NCBI RefSeq assembly: GCF_003202405.1
Contig: NZ_QJHL01000002.1
Coordinates: forward strand, 124,001 to 188,000
Direction: 5' to 3'
Length of the DNA: 64,000 nucleotides
Source: Flavobacterium hydrophilum
GTDB lineage: Bacteria > Bacteroidota > Bacteroidia > Flavobacteriales > Flavobacteriaceae
The notes under the pieces are model-generated. The model was given only the letters and a program-made list of their open reading frames with translations. It did not search any database and was not told the DNA's origin. The position numbers were made by a program, and so were the translations under genes. Position 1 is the stretch's first letter. Each line of letters begins with the position of its first letter. Shown here piece after piece: positions 35,253 through 44,173 of the stretch.

Positions 35253-35415
35253 AAAGAAGAAAATCAGGAGCTTTAATATATTGCCGTTTATTAGTTGTTG
35301 TGATTGATTTTAATATTTTACCTGCTTACAGAAACCTTTTTCACAGTTGTAGTAACTCTTAAGGACCAAAATCTTTTTATCAAATATTATATTGATTTCA
35401 AAAATATTATAAATA

Positions 35416-35520
35416 AAAAACAGAAGTGTACTCTTAAATACACTTCTGTTTTTAGTTAATCGCATTGCAAACGCTACCTTTCTTCTATTAATTTAAGTAG
35501 GTACTCGTCGCAGACGAGCC
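35416..35520 (-). repeat. Structured repeat unit, copy B
   Basis: On the minus strand: hairpin GG..CTCGTC-tgc-GACGAG..CC, linker TACTTAAATTAATAGAAG, the hairpin GCGTTtgcAATGC, then a 15-bp perfect stem (35416-35430 with 35439-35453, core ACAGAAGTGTA) followed by a T-rich tract, which should act as a terminator. The sequence is about 80% identical by eye to copy C. It lies directly left of the IS110 element. Confidence 0.8.
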
Positions 35521-35561
35521 TTTACTTTGTGTTAGAGCAAAAAACATTAAATTTATTCAAA

Positions 35562-35707
35562 GGAAAGCAGAGGTGAACTTTCAAACGAGCTTGTATTAGA
35601 GAACAATCTGGTGCATTAGTCCTCTGCCTTCTCCTTGAATCCCGTTGAATTGCTTCAAATAGAATGATAGACGTAGTGGTCTAATAAAGGCTCTAAAGAA
35701 GTTCAAC
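35562..35707 (+). ncRNA. Candidate IS110 bridge RNA in the upstream non-coding end
   Basis: Between the left side of the element and the transposase start, GCAGAGG (35567-35573) pairs with CCTCTGC (35621-35627) around a 47-base internal loop. TTGAA/TTCAA (35645-35658) forms a small hairpin, and GTTGAA (35644-35649) can alternatively pair with TTCAAC (35702-35707). IS110 transposases are guided by an element-encoded bridge RNA with large internal loops that recognise target and donor DNA. The fold and location fit, but expression and guide pairing were not tested. Confidence 0.5.
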
Positions 35708-35734
35708 ATTTTTGTTTATCTTAAATTCAAAGTT

Positions 35735-36742
35735 ATGAAAAAGTATTTATTTTACGTAGGTATCGACATTTCTAAACTTAAATTAGATGTTGTTTTAATT
35801 GATCATGTATTTTCAAATCCCTCAGAGCATTTTATTGTTGAAAACACTCAAAAAGGAGTGAAAGAGATTTTTGATTATTTATTAAAAAAGAAAATTGATT
35901 TAAGTCTGACTCTGTTTTGTTTTGAAAACACAGGGATATATACTTACCCGTTAAGTTATTATTTTTCTCAAAAAGGCTTAGATTATTGGATTGTTCCTGC
36001 AATTGAGATTAAACGTTCCAAAGGTATTTCCAGAGGGAAGAATGATAAAACTGATGCAAAGGACATAGCGATGTATAGCCTAAGAAATATTGATAAACTT
36101 AAACTTTCTTCTTTAGCCGAAAAAGAAATTCAACAACTGAAATTACTTTTTACTGAAAGAGAAAAAGTGATGAAGTCTATTCATCTATTTGAAACTTCTA
36201 GAGAAAATATTGATTTCACATCAAAAGAGGTTTATAGAATGGTGAATACTATAAATTCTAAAACAATAAAATATTTAAAAAAAACAGTAAAAATGTTAGA
36301 GTTAAAAATGAAAGACATCATTAAAAAACATACTGTTTTGAATCAAAACTTTAAGTTAATTCAGAGTGTACCGGGAGTTGGTCAACAAACGGCAATATAT
36401 TTTTTAATTACCACTAAAGGGTTTAATGCTTTTGATTCAGCCCGGAAATATTCCTGCTACGCTGGAGTTGCTCCTTTTGAATACAGCTCAGGTTCAAGTA
36501 TTAAAGGAAAAACAAAAGTGAATCATCTGGCAGATAAAAAAATCAAGTCATTATTACAAATGTGTGCCTTGTCGGCTATAAAATGTGATCCTCAACTTAG
36601 AGAGTATTATAACAAAAAGAAAGAAGAGGGTAAAGATAAAATGTTAGTTTTAAATAATATTCGATGTAAAATTATTGGTCGAGTTTTCGCAGTAATTAAC
36701 AGACAAACTCCGTATATAAACACTCATAAATTTGCCTGTTAA
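35735..36742 (+). CDS. IS110-family transposase/recombinase
   Basis: A 335-residue DEDD-type transposase. The RuvC-like N-terminal domain shows Asp11 (YVGIDISK), Glu64 (CFENTGIYT) and Asp104/107/110 (KNDKTDAKD). The C-terminal Transposase_20 domain has VPGVGQQTA followed by YAGVAPFEYSSGSSIKGKT with the catalytic serine among Ser261-Ser265. Length and domains look intact, so the element may be active. Confidence 0.93.
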   Translation: MKKYLFYVGIDISKLKLDVVLIDHVFSNPSEHFIVENTQKGVKEIFDYLLKKKIDLSLTLFCFENTGIYTYPLSYYFSQKGLDYWIVPAIEIKRSKGISRGKNDKTDAKDIAMYSLRNIDKLKLSSLAEKEIQQLKLLFTEREKVMKSIHLFETSRENIDFTSKEVYRMVNTINSKTIKYLKKTVKMLELKMKDIIKKHTVLNQNFKLIQSVPGVGQQTAIYFLITTKGFNAFDSARKYSCYAGVAPFEYSSGSSIKGKTKVNHLADKKIKSLLQMCALSAIKCDPQLREYYNKKKEEGKDKMLVLNNIRCKIIGRVFAVINRQTPYINTHKFAC

Positions 36743-36936
36743 TTTTTAAATTTTACTTGGTTTTCATCATAGAATGCACCAGTTGGGATTGCAAAACCTC
36801 GTTATCGTTGCGAAGGCATATCCGAGCCATAGGGTTTTTTACAATTTACTTTTCACCAACTACCTTGAGTAGCCTTGTCCAACATTGTTGTTTTTTATCA
36901 TTAGGTAAAAAATAAGACAACATAATTACACTATGA

Positions 36937-37265
36937 TCAAATATGTTCTATTTTATATTCTAAGTTATCCCACACTAAAGTTGAGTCATTTTTTAGATAC
37001 CATTTTTTAGGGCCAATTATAATATCATCGTATGACCTTCTTGCAAAATATAGCCTTTTTTAAAACTAAAATTATATCGATGTGAATATCCGTCTTTTTC
37101 AAATTTGAAATTAATTTCGCCACACCCAACATTATATTGTTTAGTATTACTCCATTGCCAATAATGATCTTTAGGAGTTATAAAAATTTCCTCTATTTTA
37201 TTTTTTTTAGTACACGAAATTAAGAGAGTGAAAAATACTAGATATAATAATTTATTCTTTTTCAT
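36937..37265 (-). pseudogene. Frameshifted lipoprotein, paralogue of the 37866 lipoprotein
   Basis: The first frame encodes an 82-residue product: lipoprotein signal (LVFFTLLISCTKK) and EEIFITPKDHYWQWSN, ending soon after KGYILQEG. A frame change there continues RSYDDIIIGPKKWYLKNDST then LVWDNLEYKIEHI to a stop at 36937. The intact paralogue has DPGTWSIKNDSTFVWDKGVF at the same place, so the reading frame has been broken by a small indel near 37040. It would have been the partner of the truncated toxin just upstream. Confidence 0.8.
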
Positions 37266-37719
37266 AGGTATATTTTACAAGTTGTGGTAAATAGCCATTT
37301 ATTTCAAAACTCAAAGATAAATTCCCGAGACTATATTGTCCAAATTCAGGTGCTATAATTTTGATTTTGCCTTGGTGTTCTAAATTGAATTCATTAATTT
37401 TTGAAATAACTATATTATGGTTATAATTTAGATTTTCTCTTTTCTTTTGCTGATCTATATTTAACAAATAGTTACAAAATGAATAAACAACACTACTTTT
37501 ATAATCAACATTTGAATCTTTAAAAGAGTCATCTTTCATTTGTTTTAAATATACATTTGCATGAGTTTCATAGGTGTCTTCCACCTTATTTATATTATCA
37601 ATCACATGTAGTATTTCGTGTTTTAAAGTGCTTTTAAAACTATTTACATTATCCAGATCTTACTAAAGCCACCATTTGAGTTTAAATAAATAAGAGTTCC
37701 GGGTGGTGTACGTGTGTAG
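37252..37719 (-). pseudogene. 5'-truncated, frameshifted metallopeptidase toxin remnant
   Basis: On the minus strand from 37719 the frame reads YTRTPPGTLIYLNSNGGFSK, equal to residues 278-297 of the intact toxin with few changes. After a frameshift near 37663 it continues DLDNVNSFKSTLKHEILHVI and YETHANVYLK, keeping both zinc-binding motifs. The open part from a GTG at 37605 (117 residues) is what a gene finder would report. The homology to the intact gene ends abruptly at 37720, exactly where structured repeat C begins. It overlaps the broken lipoprotein gene by 14 bases. Confidence 0.85.
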
Positions 37720-37720
37720 G

Positions 37721-37816
37721 AAAACAGAAGTGAACTTCTAGAAGACACTTCTGTTTTTAGTTAATGGCGTTGTAAACGCTGCCTTTTTTCTATAAATTTA
37801 AGTAGGTACTCGTTGT
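37721..37816 (-). repeat. Structured repeat unit, copy C
   Basis: The stem AAAACAGAAGTG (37721-37732) and CACTTCTGTTTT (37746-37757), the conserved hairpin GCGTTtacAACGC (37767-37779, minus sense) and the linker TACTTAAATTTATAGAA match copy B. The outermost CTCGTC hairpin is degenerate here. It follows the intact lipoprotein gene and abuts the truncated toxin. Confidence 0.8.
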
Positions 37817-37865
37817 AAACTATCACCAGTTGAGTTACTTTTTTGTAAGATGACCACATAATTAT

Positions 37866-38303
37866 CTACTTAACATTATCAAGTGAATCTACTGGTTTGG
37901 GGCCTTGTGGTGTTTGTATCCATTTTGATAACCTTACAAAGCATTTTATACCCTTTGACTCGTAATGGTAATAAGACAATAAAATTTGCTTTTTTGTAAT
38001 TTTTTCGATTTTAAACACTCCTTTGTCCCAAACAAATGTAGAGTCATTTTTGATAGACCAGGTACCTGGATCATTTATTAAATCACCATCATTGTTAGCT
38101 AGCCTAAAAGCTGTAGGTGTTACCAAGAACCTGTCGTAACTTCCATTTTCATTAAAGTGGAAACAGTTGCCTCCAGTATTGTAGCAATAATCATGGTGTA
38201 CCCAGTATTCGTCTTTCTCAGCTATAAATATAGATTCAGTTTCTTTTTTCTTGCTGCATGATATGCACAATATCATTAACAGTATTACAATTGTTTTATT
38301 CAT
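37866..38303 (-). CDS. Lipoprotein, probable immunity protein of the metallopeptidase toxin
   Basis: A 145-residue protein with lipobox ILCISC (Cys16) followed by lysines, then ESIFIAEKDEYWVHHDYC and a beta-rich domain (TWSIKNDSTFVWDKGVFKIE). It starts 13 bases after the toxin gene and has a broken paralogue behind the truncated toxin copy, so toxin and lipoprotein travel as a pair. A lipoprotein would protect the periplasmic face, where an extracellular peptidase would act. Immunity is inferred from pairing, not from a known family. Confidence 0.7.
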   Translation of the reverse strand: MNKTIVILLMILCISCSKKKETESIFIAEKDEYWVHHDYCYNTGGNCFHFNENGSYDRFLVTPTAFRLANNDGDLINDPGTWSIKNDSTFVWDKGVFKIEKITKKQILLSYYHYESKGIKCFVRLSKWIQTPQGPKPVDSLDNVK

Positions 38304-38316
38304 TAATTAAAATGTT

Positions 38317-39597
38317 TTAGTTATCGAGTAAAGTCATTTCTATTAAATCAGTTGTTTCTCCTTTACTTCCCCATCCTATTACTAGTTTTAGACCACCTCT
38401 TTGTTGATAAAGATCATAAATTTTAACTTTAACATCTGTATCATTTTTATTAAATTCGTCTATTTTTTTTGCAATTAAATCCCTTGTATAACCAGGCACT
38501 ACGCTTTTATCCATATTTAATAAATAATTGGCAAAAGAACCGGCATTTTCAATTCTAAAACCAAGACTTGTATCTTTGTATGAAGGATCTTTTGCTGCTT
38601 TTATATATACATCGGCATGAGTTTCTAAAAAGTGTTTAGGTACGAAATTTGGATGTTCTTTTTTATAATTATTATCATCCACATGAAATATTTCATGTTT
38701 TAAAATACTTTTAAAGTCATTCACATTATCCAGATATTTGTTAAAACCACCGTTTGAGTTTAAATATATGTGAGTTCCGGGTGGTGTACGTGTGTAGGCA
38801 GCAGTTTCTGATGCTAGCTCAGTGTATTTGGCAGTGGTAATTTTAATGGCTTTGTTTGCACCATCTAATTTTCTTGCTAAGTATACAGCAAACTTGGAAA
38901 GGTTAGCCCTGTCCTTGTCGTCTTGTGGATTTAATTTTGAAGGTGATTTGTACGTACCGTCCCTTGCTAATATTGTAACATTGCCATCCGAATCTATCTT
39001 TCCGTATGGTTTATTTTCATATGTTAATAGATCTACACCTGAAGGTGAATTTATTTCTATAGTATTATCATAAGGATTATATGAGTTCAAATCTACTTCA
39101 GATGTAGTCCAGTCCTCGGGATAAGGTCCGGCAATATAAGGTGTAGGAACAAAATTCCATCTTACTATATTACCAGAACTATCAATTGAATAATAATAAT
39201 TGTCGTTACTAGCTACATCATTATTACCGTCATTGTCTCCTGTTGATGATCCCCCAGATGTGCCCCCGCCCCAACCAGAAAATGATCCACCTGAACCGTT
39301 ATTTGTATCACTTCCGGAAGAGCCTGTTTCAGTTGAGTCTGAGCCTTCGTAATAAATCACTTCATCACGATCCAGAATACCGTCTTCATTTATGTCTGCA
39401 TAAATTCGACCATCTGAATCCTGAGCCCAAAGTCTGCCATTTTCATCCTCCCAAGTTTCTCCAGAGCCATTATAATACCCATCTTCACCTAGTCCGGAAT
39501 TATTATCATGATCCCCGTCAGTGATTTGTGCAAAACTATTTTGCCCTATTAATAAGGATAAGAACGTAAATGCTAAAATATAATATTTCTTTCTCAT
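38317..39597 (-). CDS. Secreted polymorphic-type toxin with C-terminal zincin metallopeptidase domain
   Basis: A 426-residue protein: signal peptide (cleavage near SFAQ), an acidic repeat-like region with calcium-binding-like DINEDGILDRDEV (about 68-80), a Gly/Ser-rich linker (about 92-122), a middle domain and a C-terminal metallopeptidase. HEIFH at 301-305 gives the HExxH zinc site and ETHADVY (Glu325) the probable third ligand. The arrangement resembles metallopeptidase toxin domains of bacterial polymorphic toxins. It is followed by a probable immunity lipoprotein and a truncated extra copy. It has no T9SS sorting domain itself, unlike the protein encoded six bases upstream. Confidence 0.75.
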   Translation of the reverse strand: MRKKYYILAFTFLSLLIGQNSFAQITDGDHDNNSGLGEDGYYNGSGETWEDENGRLWAQDSDGRIYADINEDGILDRDEVIYYEGSDSTETGSSGSDTNNGSGGSFSGWGGGTSGGSSTGDNDGNNDVASNDNYYYSIDSSGNIVRWNFVPTPYIAGPYPEDWTTSEVDLNSYNPYDNTIEINSPSGVDLLTYENKPYGKIDSDGNVTILARDGTYKSPSKLNPQDDKDRANLSKFAVYLARKLDGANKAIKITTAKYTELASETAAYTRTPPGTHIYLNSNGGFNKYLDNVNDFKSILKHEIFHVDDNNYKKEHPNFVPKHFLETHADVYIKAAKDPSYKDTSLGFRIENAGSFANYLLNMDKSVVPGYTRDLIAKKIDEFNKNDTDVKVKIYDLYQQRGGLKLVIGWGSKGETTDLIEMTLLDN

Positions 39598-39602
39598 CGC
39601 TG

Positions 39603-41141
39603 TTATTTTTTAATTAAAATAGTCGTTTTTACTTCTGTGCCATAAGTCAGTCTCAATACGTAATATCCCGCAGGAGCATTTAACGAAAGAGTTCTGGTTT
39701 GTGTTCCTTGCTCCAGGTTTTTCCATTGCTGGGTGTAGAGTTCCCTGCCTGTAATGTAATAGATGCTCACTCCTACGTCTGCAGGTTTTGCTAAATCGAA
39801 ACTAAGGCTAAAGTCTGTTACTACAGGATTAGGGTATATGGCTACAGAAGAAATGACTTGCTGAACTTCGCTTGTTCTGGTTTGTTTTTTCTCTAAAATC
39901 AGATACATGGGTTTTTCATTCTCACGTTCTTTGATGTTATAGAATTGCAGGTTGCCTACAATAAACAGCGATTCATCGGTTTGCAGTAATTGCAGTGTGG
40001 CATTTTTAAATTCATACCTATTAAGATTGCCTTTGTAAAAATGCTCGGTGCGGTCTATTTTAGAATCCTTAAATACAATGGCATCCTCCTGGATGTGGGC
40101 CTTAAAAGTAACAGTATCGCCATCAATTTCTTTCCATTCGCCATTTAATGCTTTACCATCCTGATTTAAATCTATCTGCAATAAAGTTTTACTTAAGATA
40201 TTTTGTCCACTAAAGTCATAGCGTAATGCATAACCGGTGTAATTGCCGGAAATATCAGTTGTAATAGGAACCTGTTTGACCTTTTTGAATGTTTCAGGAG
40301 CTTCAGTTTCGTTAATGGTTATGACTTCACCAATAGGAGCCGAAATGGTTTTGGTCTGATTTGGACTATGGTTTTCAGCCTCCGGATCATCAAGTTCCAT
40401 TTGAGATGGTTTTACACCCATTGCAGCTGATCTGCTGAGGTAGTTTTTTGCTTTCTCCAAATTGATATCTACTCCATAACCATTGCGGTAACACAGTCCC
40501 AACATGTACATTGCCCAAGGATTGTTTTTTTGTATGGCAATTTCAAAATGCTGTATGGCAATGCTATAGTCTTGTGTGCAGCCAAAGCCTTTATAGTACA
40601 AATAGCCTTGTAAATAACTACAATGTGAATTTCCTTTTTCAGCACCTTGTTTAAAAATACTCATCGCAAGAGGATAATCCTGAGGAACTCCGTTTCCTTT
40701 CATTAGCATTCGCCCCCATGCAGTATAAGCAGAACCATACCCTGCTGTGGCAGCTTTTTCAAAATACTGTATTGTCTTTAAGGGATTTGCCGGGACACTT
40801 ATACCTTCCTGGTATACTATTCCGAGATTGTACCAGGCTTTAGCATAACCTGCCTGCGCTGCTTTTTCAAGCCATTTTATTCCTTCTTGTTCATTTACAG
40901 ATATTCCAGTGCCTTTGGTGTAGATAAGCCCCAGTGCATTCATGGCCACTGGATTGCCTTGGGATGCAAGTTCAGTGTAACTGGCTATTGCTTTTTCCGG
41001 ATTATAGTCTTTGCTTCCTTTTACGAGCTGAAGCCTCGCCTTTATTAATGATTTGCTAGTATCCGGGGATTCCTGAGAGTTTCCGAGCATACTACTTAGG
41101 AGCAACAATAAATATACTCCTTTTTGGGTAATTTTCTTCAT
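39603..41141 (-). CDS. Sel1-repeat protein with T9SS C-terminal sorting domain
   Basis: A 512-residue secreted protein. After the signal peptide come about five Sel1-like repeats (residues 35-235; e.g. NALGLIYTKGTGISVNEQEG and YMLGLCYRNGYGVDINLEKA), then a beta-rich domain with lipocalin-like strands, and finally about 75 residues starting VAIYPNPVVTDFSLSF, a type A sorting domain of the type IX secretion system. It should be exported across the outer membrane and attached to the surface. The toxin gene follows after five bases, so the two are probably co-expressed. Confidence 0.88.
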   Translation of the reverse strand: MKKITQKGVYLLLLLSSMLGNSQESPDTSKSLIKARLQLVKGSKDYNPEKAIASYTELASQGNPVAMNALGLIYTKGTGISVNEQEGIKWLEKAAQAGYAKAWYNLGIVYQEGISVPANPLKTIQYFEKAATAGYGSAYTAWGRMLMKGNGVPQDYPLAMSIFKQGAEKGNSHCSYLQGYLYYKGFGCTQDYSIAIQHFEIAIQKNNPWAMYMLGLCYRNGYGVDINLEKAKNYLSRSAAMGVKPSQMELDDPEAENHSPNQTKTISAPIGEVITINETEAPETFKKVKQVPITTDISGNYTGYALRYDFSGQNILSKTLLQIDLNQDGKALNGEWKEIDGDTVTFKAHIQEDAIVFKDSKIDRTEHFYKGNLNRYEFKNATLQLLQTDESLFIVGNLQFYNIKERENEKPMYLILEKKQTRTSEVQQVISSVAIYPNPVVTDFSLSFDLAKPADVGVSIYYITGRELYTQQWKNLEQGTQTRTLSLNAPAGYYVLRLTYGTEVKTTILIKK

Positions 41142-41210
41142 TTGATTATATATTGAGGTTAAATAATTATGCGTTCCAACGAGAATTTATGCTTTATAGG
41201 TTCGCAAACT

Positions 41211-42485
41211 TTACCACGCTAAAGCATTTTTGGCATTTTCACTTTTTGCTTTGCTTCGTTTTATGGCATCCAATTGCACTAATATTTCAGGTTTTTTTTG
41301 TTCAACATCACGAACCAGAAAACGGGTTTCAGAAGTTTTCCAGTTTTTGTTTTTTTCCAATGCAATCAATAATTTCAGGTGGTAAGTAGCCAGTTCAGGC
41401 ATTAGTTTTTGTTTGTCTGCATTTTTAGTCAGCCCTTCTGATTCTAATGCAGACCAGCTTTGATTTGCTTTTTTTATTGCTTCATTTTTATTTTTCAAAG
41501 TGAGCCACTTAGTGAATTGTTCAGGGGTTATAATTTTGGTTATATTGTCAAATTCTGAGGGTAATGGTTTGGGAGGGGTTAAGCTTCCCTTTAAATCGTT
41601 TTCTTTATTTTCAATTATGATTTTTTCAAATGCAACATATTTAGCTAGCAGTGTGTCAATTTGATTTTTTGTCAGGTCGAGTTCTTTTTCAAATTTAACT
41701 ACCGAAGCATATTTATTATTAGCGTGTTTTTGGTCTGAAAGGATTTTAGCTCTAATCAATATAGGTGGCTCCATAAGTGTTGCTTTCAGGCTCAGGAAAT
41801 CCTGTTTCTTTTTTTCAAATCGTTCTGCTTTTTTGTCCAGATAACCATTTTTATTAAAATGATAGTCTTTTATTTGCTGGTATTCTTCCTGTTCCTTTCC
41901 AGGAATATTTATTTTTAGTTTTTCAATCCTTGCCCAATCGCTTTTAGTTTCCGCAATAGATTCGTCTTTATACGAAAAATTGATTATTTGCGAATATTGA
42001 TTTTGATTTAGGATTGTAGATAGTTTTCGATTTTGAAACTGGAGAATTACTTTAGTTGATTTTTTAGGGCTATTCTCCAAGGAATCATTTAATTGGCGTA
42101 TTTTATTGATTTGTGTAGATTCGAGTTTTAATTCGAGTGTGAATTTTAAGGCTATCAAAAATCGATTGTCTTTATCCATTTCATAAGCATATTGCTCCAT
42201 CTCTTCAATAGACAATATGTTTTTTAGAAACGTTTTATCAATAGTGTAATCATTTTTTAATTGATCTGCAGAGGTGCCAGCAGCTAACCCAGCATTTACG
42301 ATACTATCTGTTTTGATGAATTTCTTAGCAATCCTAATTTGCTGGTCTTCACTCAAATTTACTTTTGAGGTTACTTCGTCTATTTTATATATAATATGTG
42401 CCGGATATCGCTTGCTGACATTAGGACTTACCTGCGCTATATTTAAAATAGGCAGTAATAGCAAAATTTGGAATAGTGTTTTCAT
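41211..42485 (-). CDS. Secreted, lysine-rich helical protein of unknown function
   Basis: A 424-residue protein with signal peptide (MKTLFQILLLLPILNIAQ) and a long, highly charged, largely helical body containing three similar blocks (IRIAKKFIKTDS, INKIRQLNDSLENS, NQIDTLLAKYVAFEK) that may be diverged repeats. No family recognised. It lies between the Sel1/T9SS gene and the transglutaminase-like gene on the same strand. Confidence 0.75.
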   Translation of the reverse strand: MKTLFQILLLLPILNIAQVSPNVSKRYPAHIIYKIDEVTSKVNLSEDQQIRIAKKFIKTDSIVNAGLAAGTSADQLKNDYTIDKTFLKNILSIEEMEQYAYEMDKDNRFLIALKFTLELKLESTQINKIRQLNDSLENSPKKSTKVILQFQNRKLSTILNQNQYSQIINFSYKDESIAETKSDWARIEKLKINIPGKEQEEYQQIKDYHFNKNGYLDKKAERFEKKKQDFLSLKATLMEPPILIRAKILSDQKHANNKYASVVKFEKELDLTKNQIDTLLAKYVAFEKIIIENKENDLKGSLTPPKPLPSEFDNITKIITPEQFTKWLTLKNKNEAIKKANQSWSALESEGLTKNADKQKLMPELATYHLKLLIALEKNKNWKTSETRFLVRDVEQKKPEILVQLDAIKRSKAKSENAKNALAW

Positions 42486-42560
42486 TTTTTTGTTATTTTG
42501 AATAGTATAAATTGATCTAAGATTTTGCAGTTTTTTTATCTGTATAATGTGCTAACGCTG

Positions 42561-44126
42561 TTAGAACCAAAATCGTTCGCCATTGTCCTCTATGATAAAA
42601 GGACGTTCCAAACCTTTGGAGTCTCCCGCTAAAAATAGGAACAAGGCATTTTTAGGGACTTTTTCAAACTTCATTTCTGTTATAGGGCTTGTTACTGTTT
42701 GTTTTCCCAATATTTTCCATTTGTTATCCCAGTACAAAAGCTGGTAGGTGATGCCGAGTTTAAATTTCAGGTATTTTTCTTTTTCTGCTATAACAACCTC
42801 GCTGGTTTGTGCAAAGTCAGGTTGCAGTACCTTTGTGGTAGTATTGCCAACAACAACCGGAGCACCTGCAGGTGTTAATTTGCCGTTGTTATAGTATTGA
42901 GGGATAATGACTGTTTGTTTACACAGTTTTGTAAAAACAGTTTCGTTATTAGCTGTTTTCCCCCACCAGAAAGGTCTCCATGCCAATCCGTTAAAAGTGG
43001 TTGCATATACAATTTCAGGATGGTTTTCTGTTGGATATAATGGACATCTAACATCTGTAGTTTCCCAGAAATCATTGGTTACATCAATGTAATTTTGCTG
43101 TTGCAGGAAGCCTTTCGGTATATTGCTTATATCTTCGAAACTGGCTAATGTTTCAGGATTTTTAGAATACGTAAGACGTATTACTTTGGCAGGTTCCCTT
43201 GCCAGGTTCTGGCGAAAATCCTTTGTCCCGTAATCGCAATTAAGCATTTGTCTATTTTCATCAAAAAATGTATTGGTATAGTGACCTTCTGTTGCAGTTG
43301 CCCAAAACGGAATGATATTGACTGCTGCTGCGATACCTTGCGAACGCATGGTAAATACATTCATGCTGGCAATATCTGAGCAGGGTCCCTGTTTGCGGAA
43401 AAGCAATTGAAGGCTGCCTAATCTTGGCAAAGGTTCGCTGCGTTTTTCTTTCCAGTTGTTAACAAACCAGATGTCTTGATCATCTTTGACATAAGGTAAG
43501 GTGGATTGAAAACCCCTGTCAGTAATTTTATCGTTTATCCATTTAAATTTATCAGCATAAGTACTGCGCCAGTCCTGCACTGGTTCTACGCTTACTCTAT
43601 ATGGTAAAATATATTCGCAAAAATCATCAAATGAAGTTGTTGTTATTGCAGATGATCTCCATGCTTTAAAAGCATTTTCTAAATTTTCAATTAAAAATTC
43701 ACTCTTGATGTTTTCGATATCTTTGTAAATAACAGGTTTGGGTTTGATGTCGGTATTTTTTTCTTTGATTGCTGCAAAAGCAGTTTGTGCCTGGAGAAAA
43801 TCAGGGTAATCTAACTCGTTATAACCGATTTTGTTTCCTTTAGTATCTTCCCAATAATAATCAGATGAAGAATGAATATCCATATTGGCAATCAAAAACT
43901 GCATTGCTTTTATTTTTTGGTTGTCACCGGTTTTATCAGCATATTGTAAGGCTTTTTCAAGTTCGGGTCTATTAGCTCCGGCTTTTTTCAGATTTGTTTC
44001 AACAGAAGCAGGATATTGTGCCTGAGTTAAAAAAGGAATTAGGAAGAATGCGATTTTCAGGATTCCCGAAATTCGAAGAACAGAATATTGGGATATATTT
44101 ATTTTGGTAGTTTTTTTATCATACAT
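42561..44126 (-). CDS. Transglutaminase-like secreted protein
   Basis: A 521-residue protein with a signal-type helix at about residues 24-37. The middle region has Cys259 (KQGPCSDIASMNVFTMRSQG), His282 (TEGHYTNTF) and Asp298 (LNCDYGTKD), which fit the Cys-His-Asp order of transglutaminase-like peptidases or amidases. The C-terminal part is beta-rich. It may be a processing or cross-linking enzyme of the surface system encoded by the downstream genes; this is inferred from the context. Confidence 0.75.
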   Translation of the reverse strand: MYDKKTTKINISQYSVLRISGILKIAFFLIPFLTQAQYPASVETNLKKAGANRPELEKALQYADKTGDNQKIKAMQFLIANMDIHSSSDYYWEDTKGNKIGYNELDYPDFLQAQTAFAAIKEKNTDIKPKPVIYKDIENIKSEFLIENLENAFKAWRSSAITTTSFDDFCEYILPYRVSVEPVQDWRSTYADKFKWINDKITDRGFQSTLPYVKDDQDIWFVNNWKEKRSEPLPRLGSLQLLFRKQGPCSDIASMNVFTMRSQGIAAAVNIIPFWATATEGHYTNTFFDENRQMLNCDYGTKDFRQNLAREPAKVIRLTYSKNPETLASFEDISNIPKGFLQQQNYIDVTNDFWETTDVRCPLYPTENHPEIVYATTFNGLAWRPFWWGKTANNETVFTKLCKQTVIIPQYYNNGKLTPAGAPVVVGNTTTKVLQPDFAQTSEVVIAEKEKYLKFKLGITYQLLYWDNKWKILGKQTVTSPITEMKFEKVPKNALFLFLAGDSKGLERPFIIEDNGERFWF

Positions 44127-44173
44127 ATTATTTATTTTAATTTTTATACTTTAATTCATTATCGATCTTTGGT

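Larger units (their letters stand above)
35562..36782 (+). mobile_element. IS110-family insertion sequence (boundaries approximate)
   Basis: The transposase gene is flanked by the 10-bp inverted repeats CTGGTGCATT (35608-35617) and AATGCACCAG (36773-36782), in subterminal position as in the IS1111-type branch of IS110. The left non-coding region is longer than the right and is strongly structured. No target-site duplication is expected or seen. True ends may extend up to about 50 bases beyond the given coordinates. It sits between structured repeat B and the frameshifted lipoprotein remnant. Confidence 0.75.

Noticed and set aside
35562..36782. Target-site duplication around the IS110 element
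   Set aside because: No convincing flanking direct repeat was found, and this family usually does not create one.
33324..37816. CRISPR array or integron attC sites for the repeated hairpins
   Set aside because: Only three copies, kilobases apart with no regular spacers and no cas genes or integrase; the conserved part does not show attC core sites.
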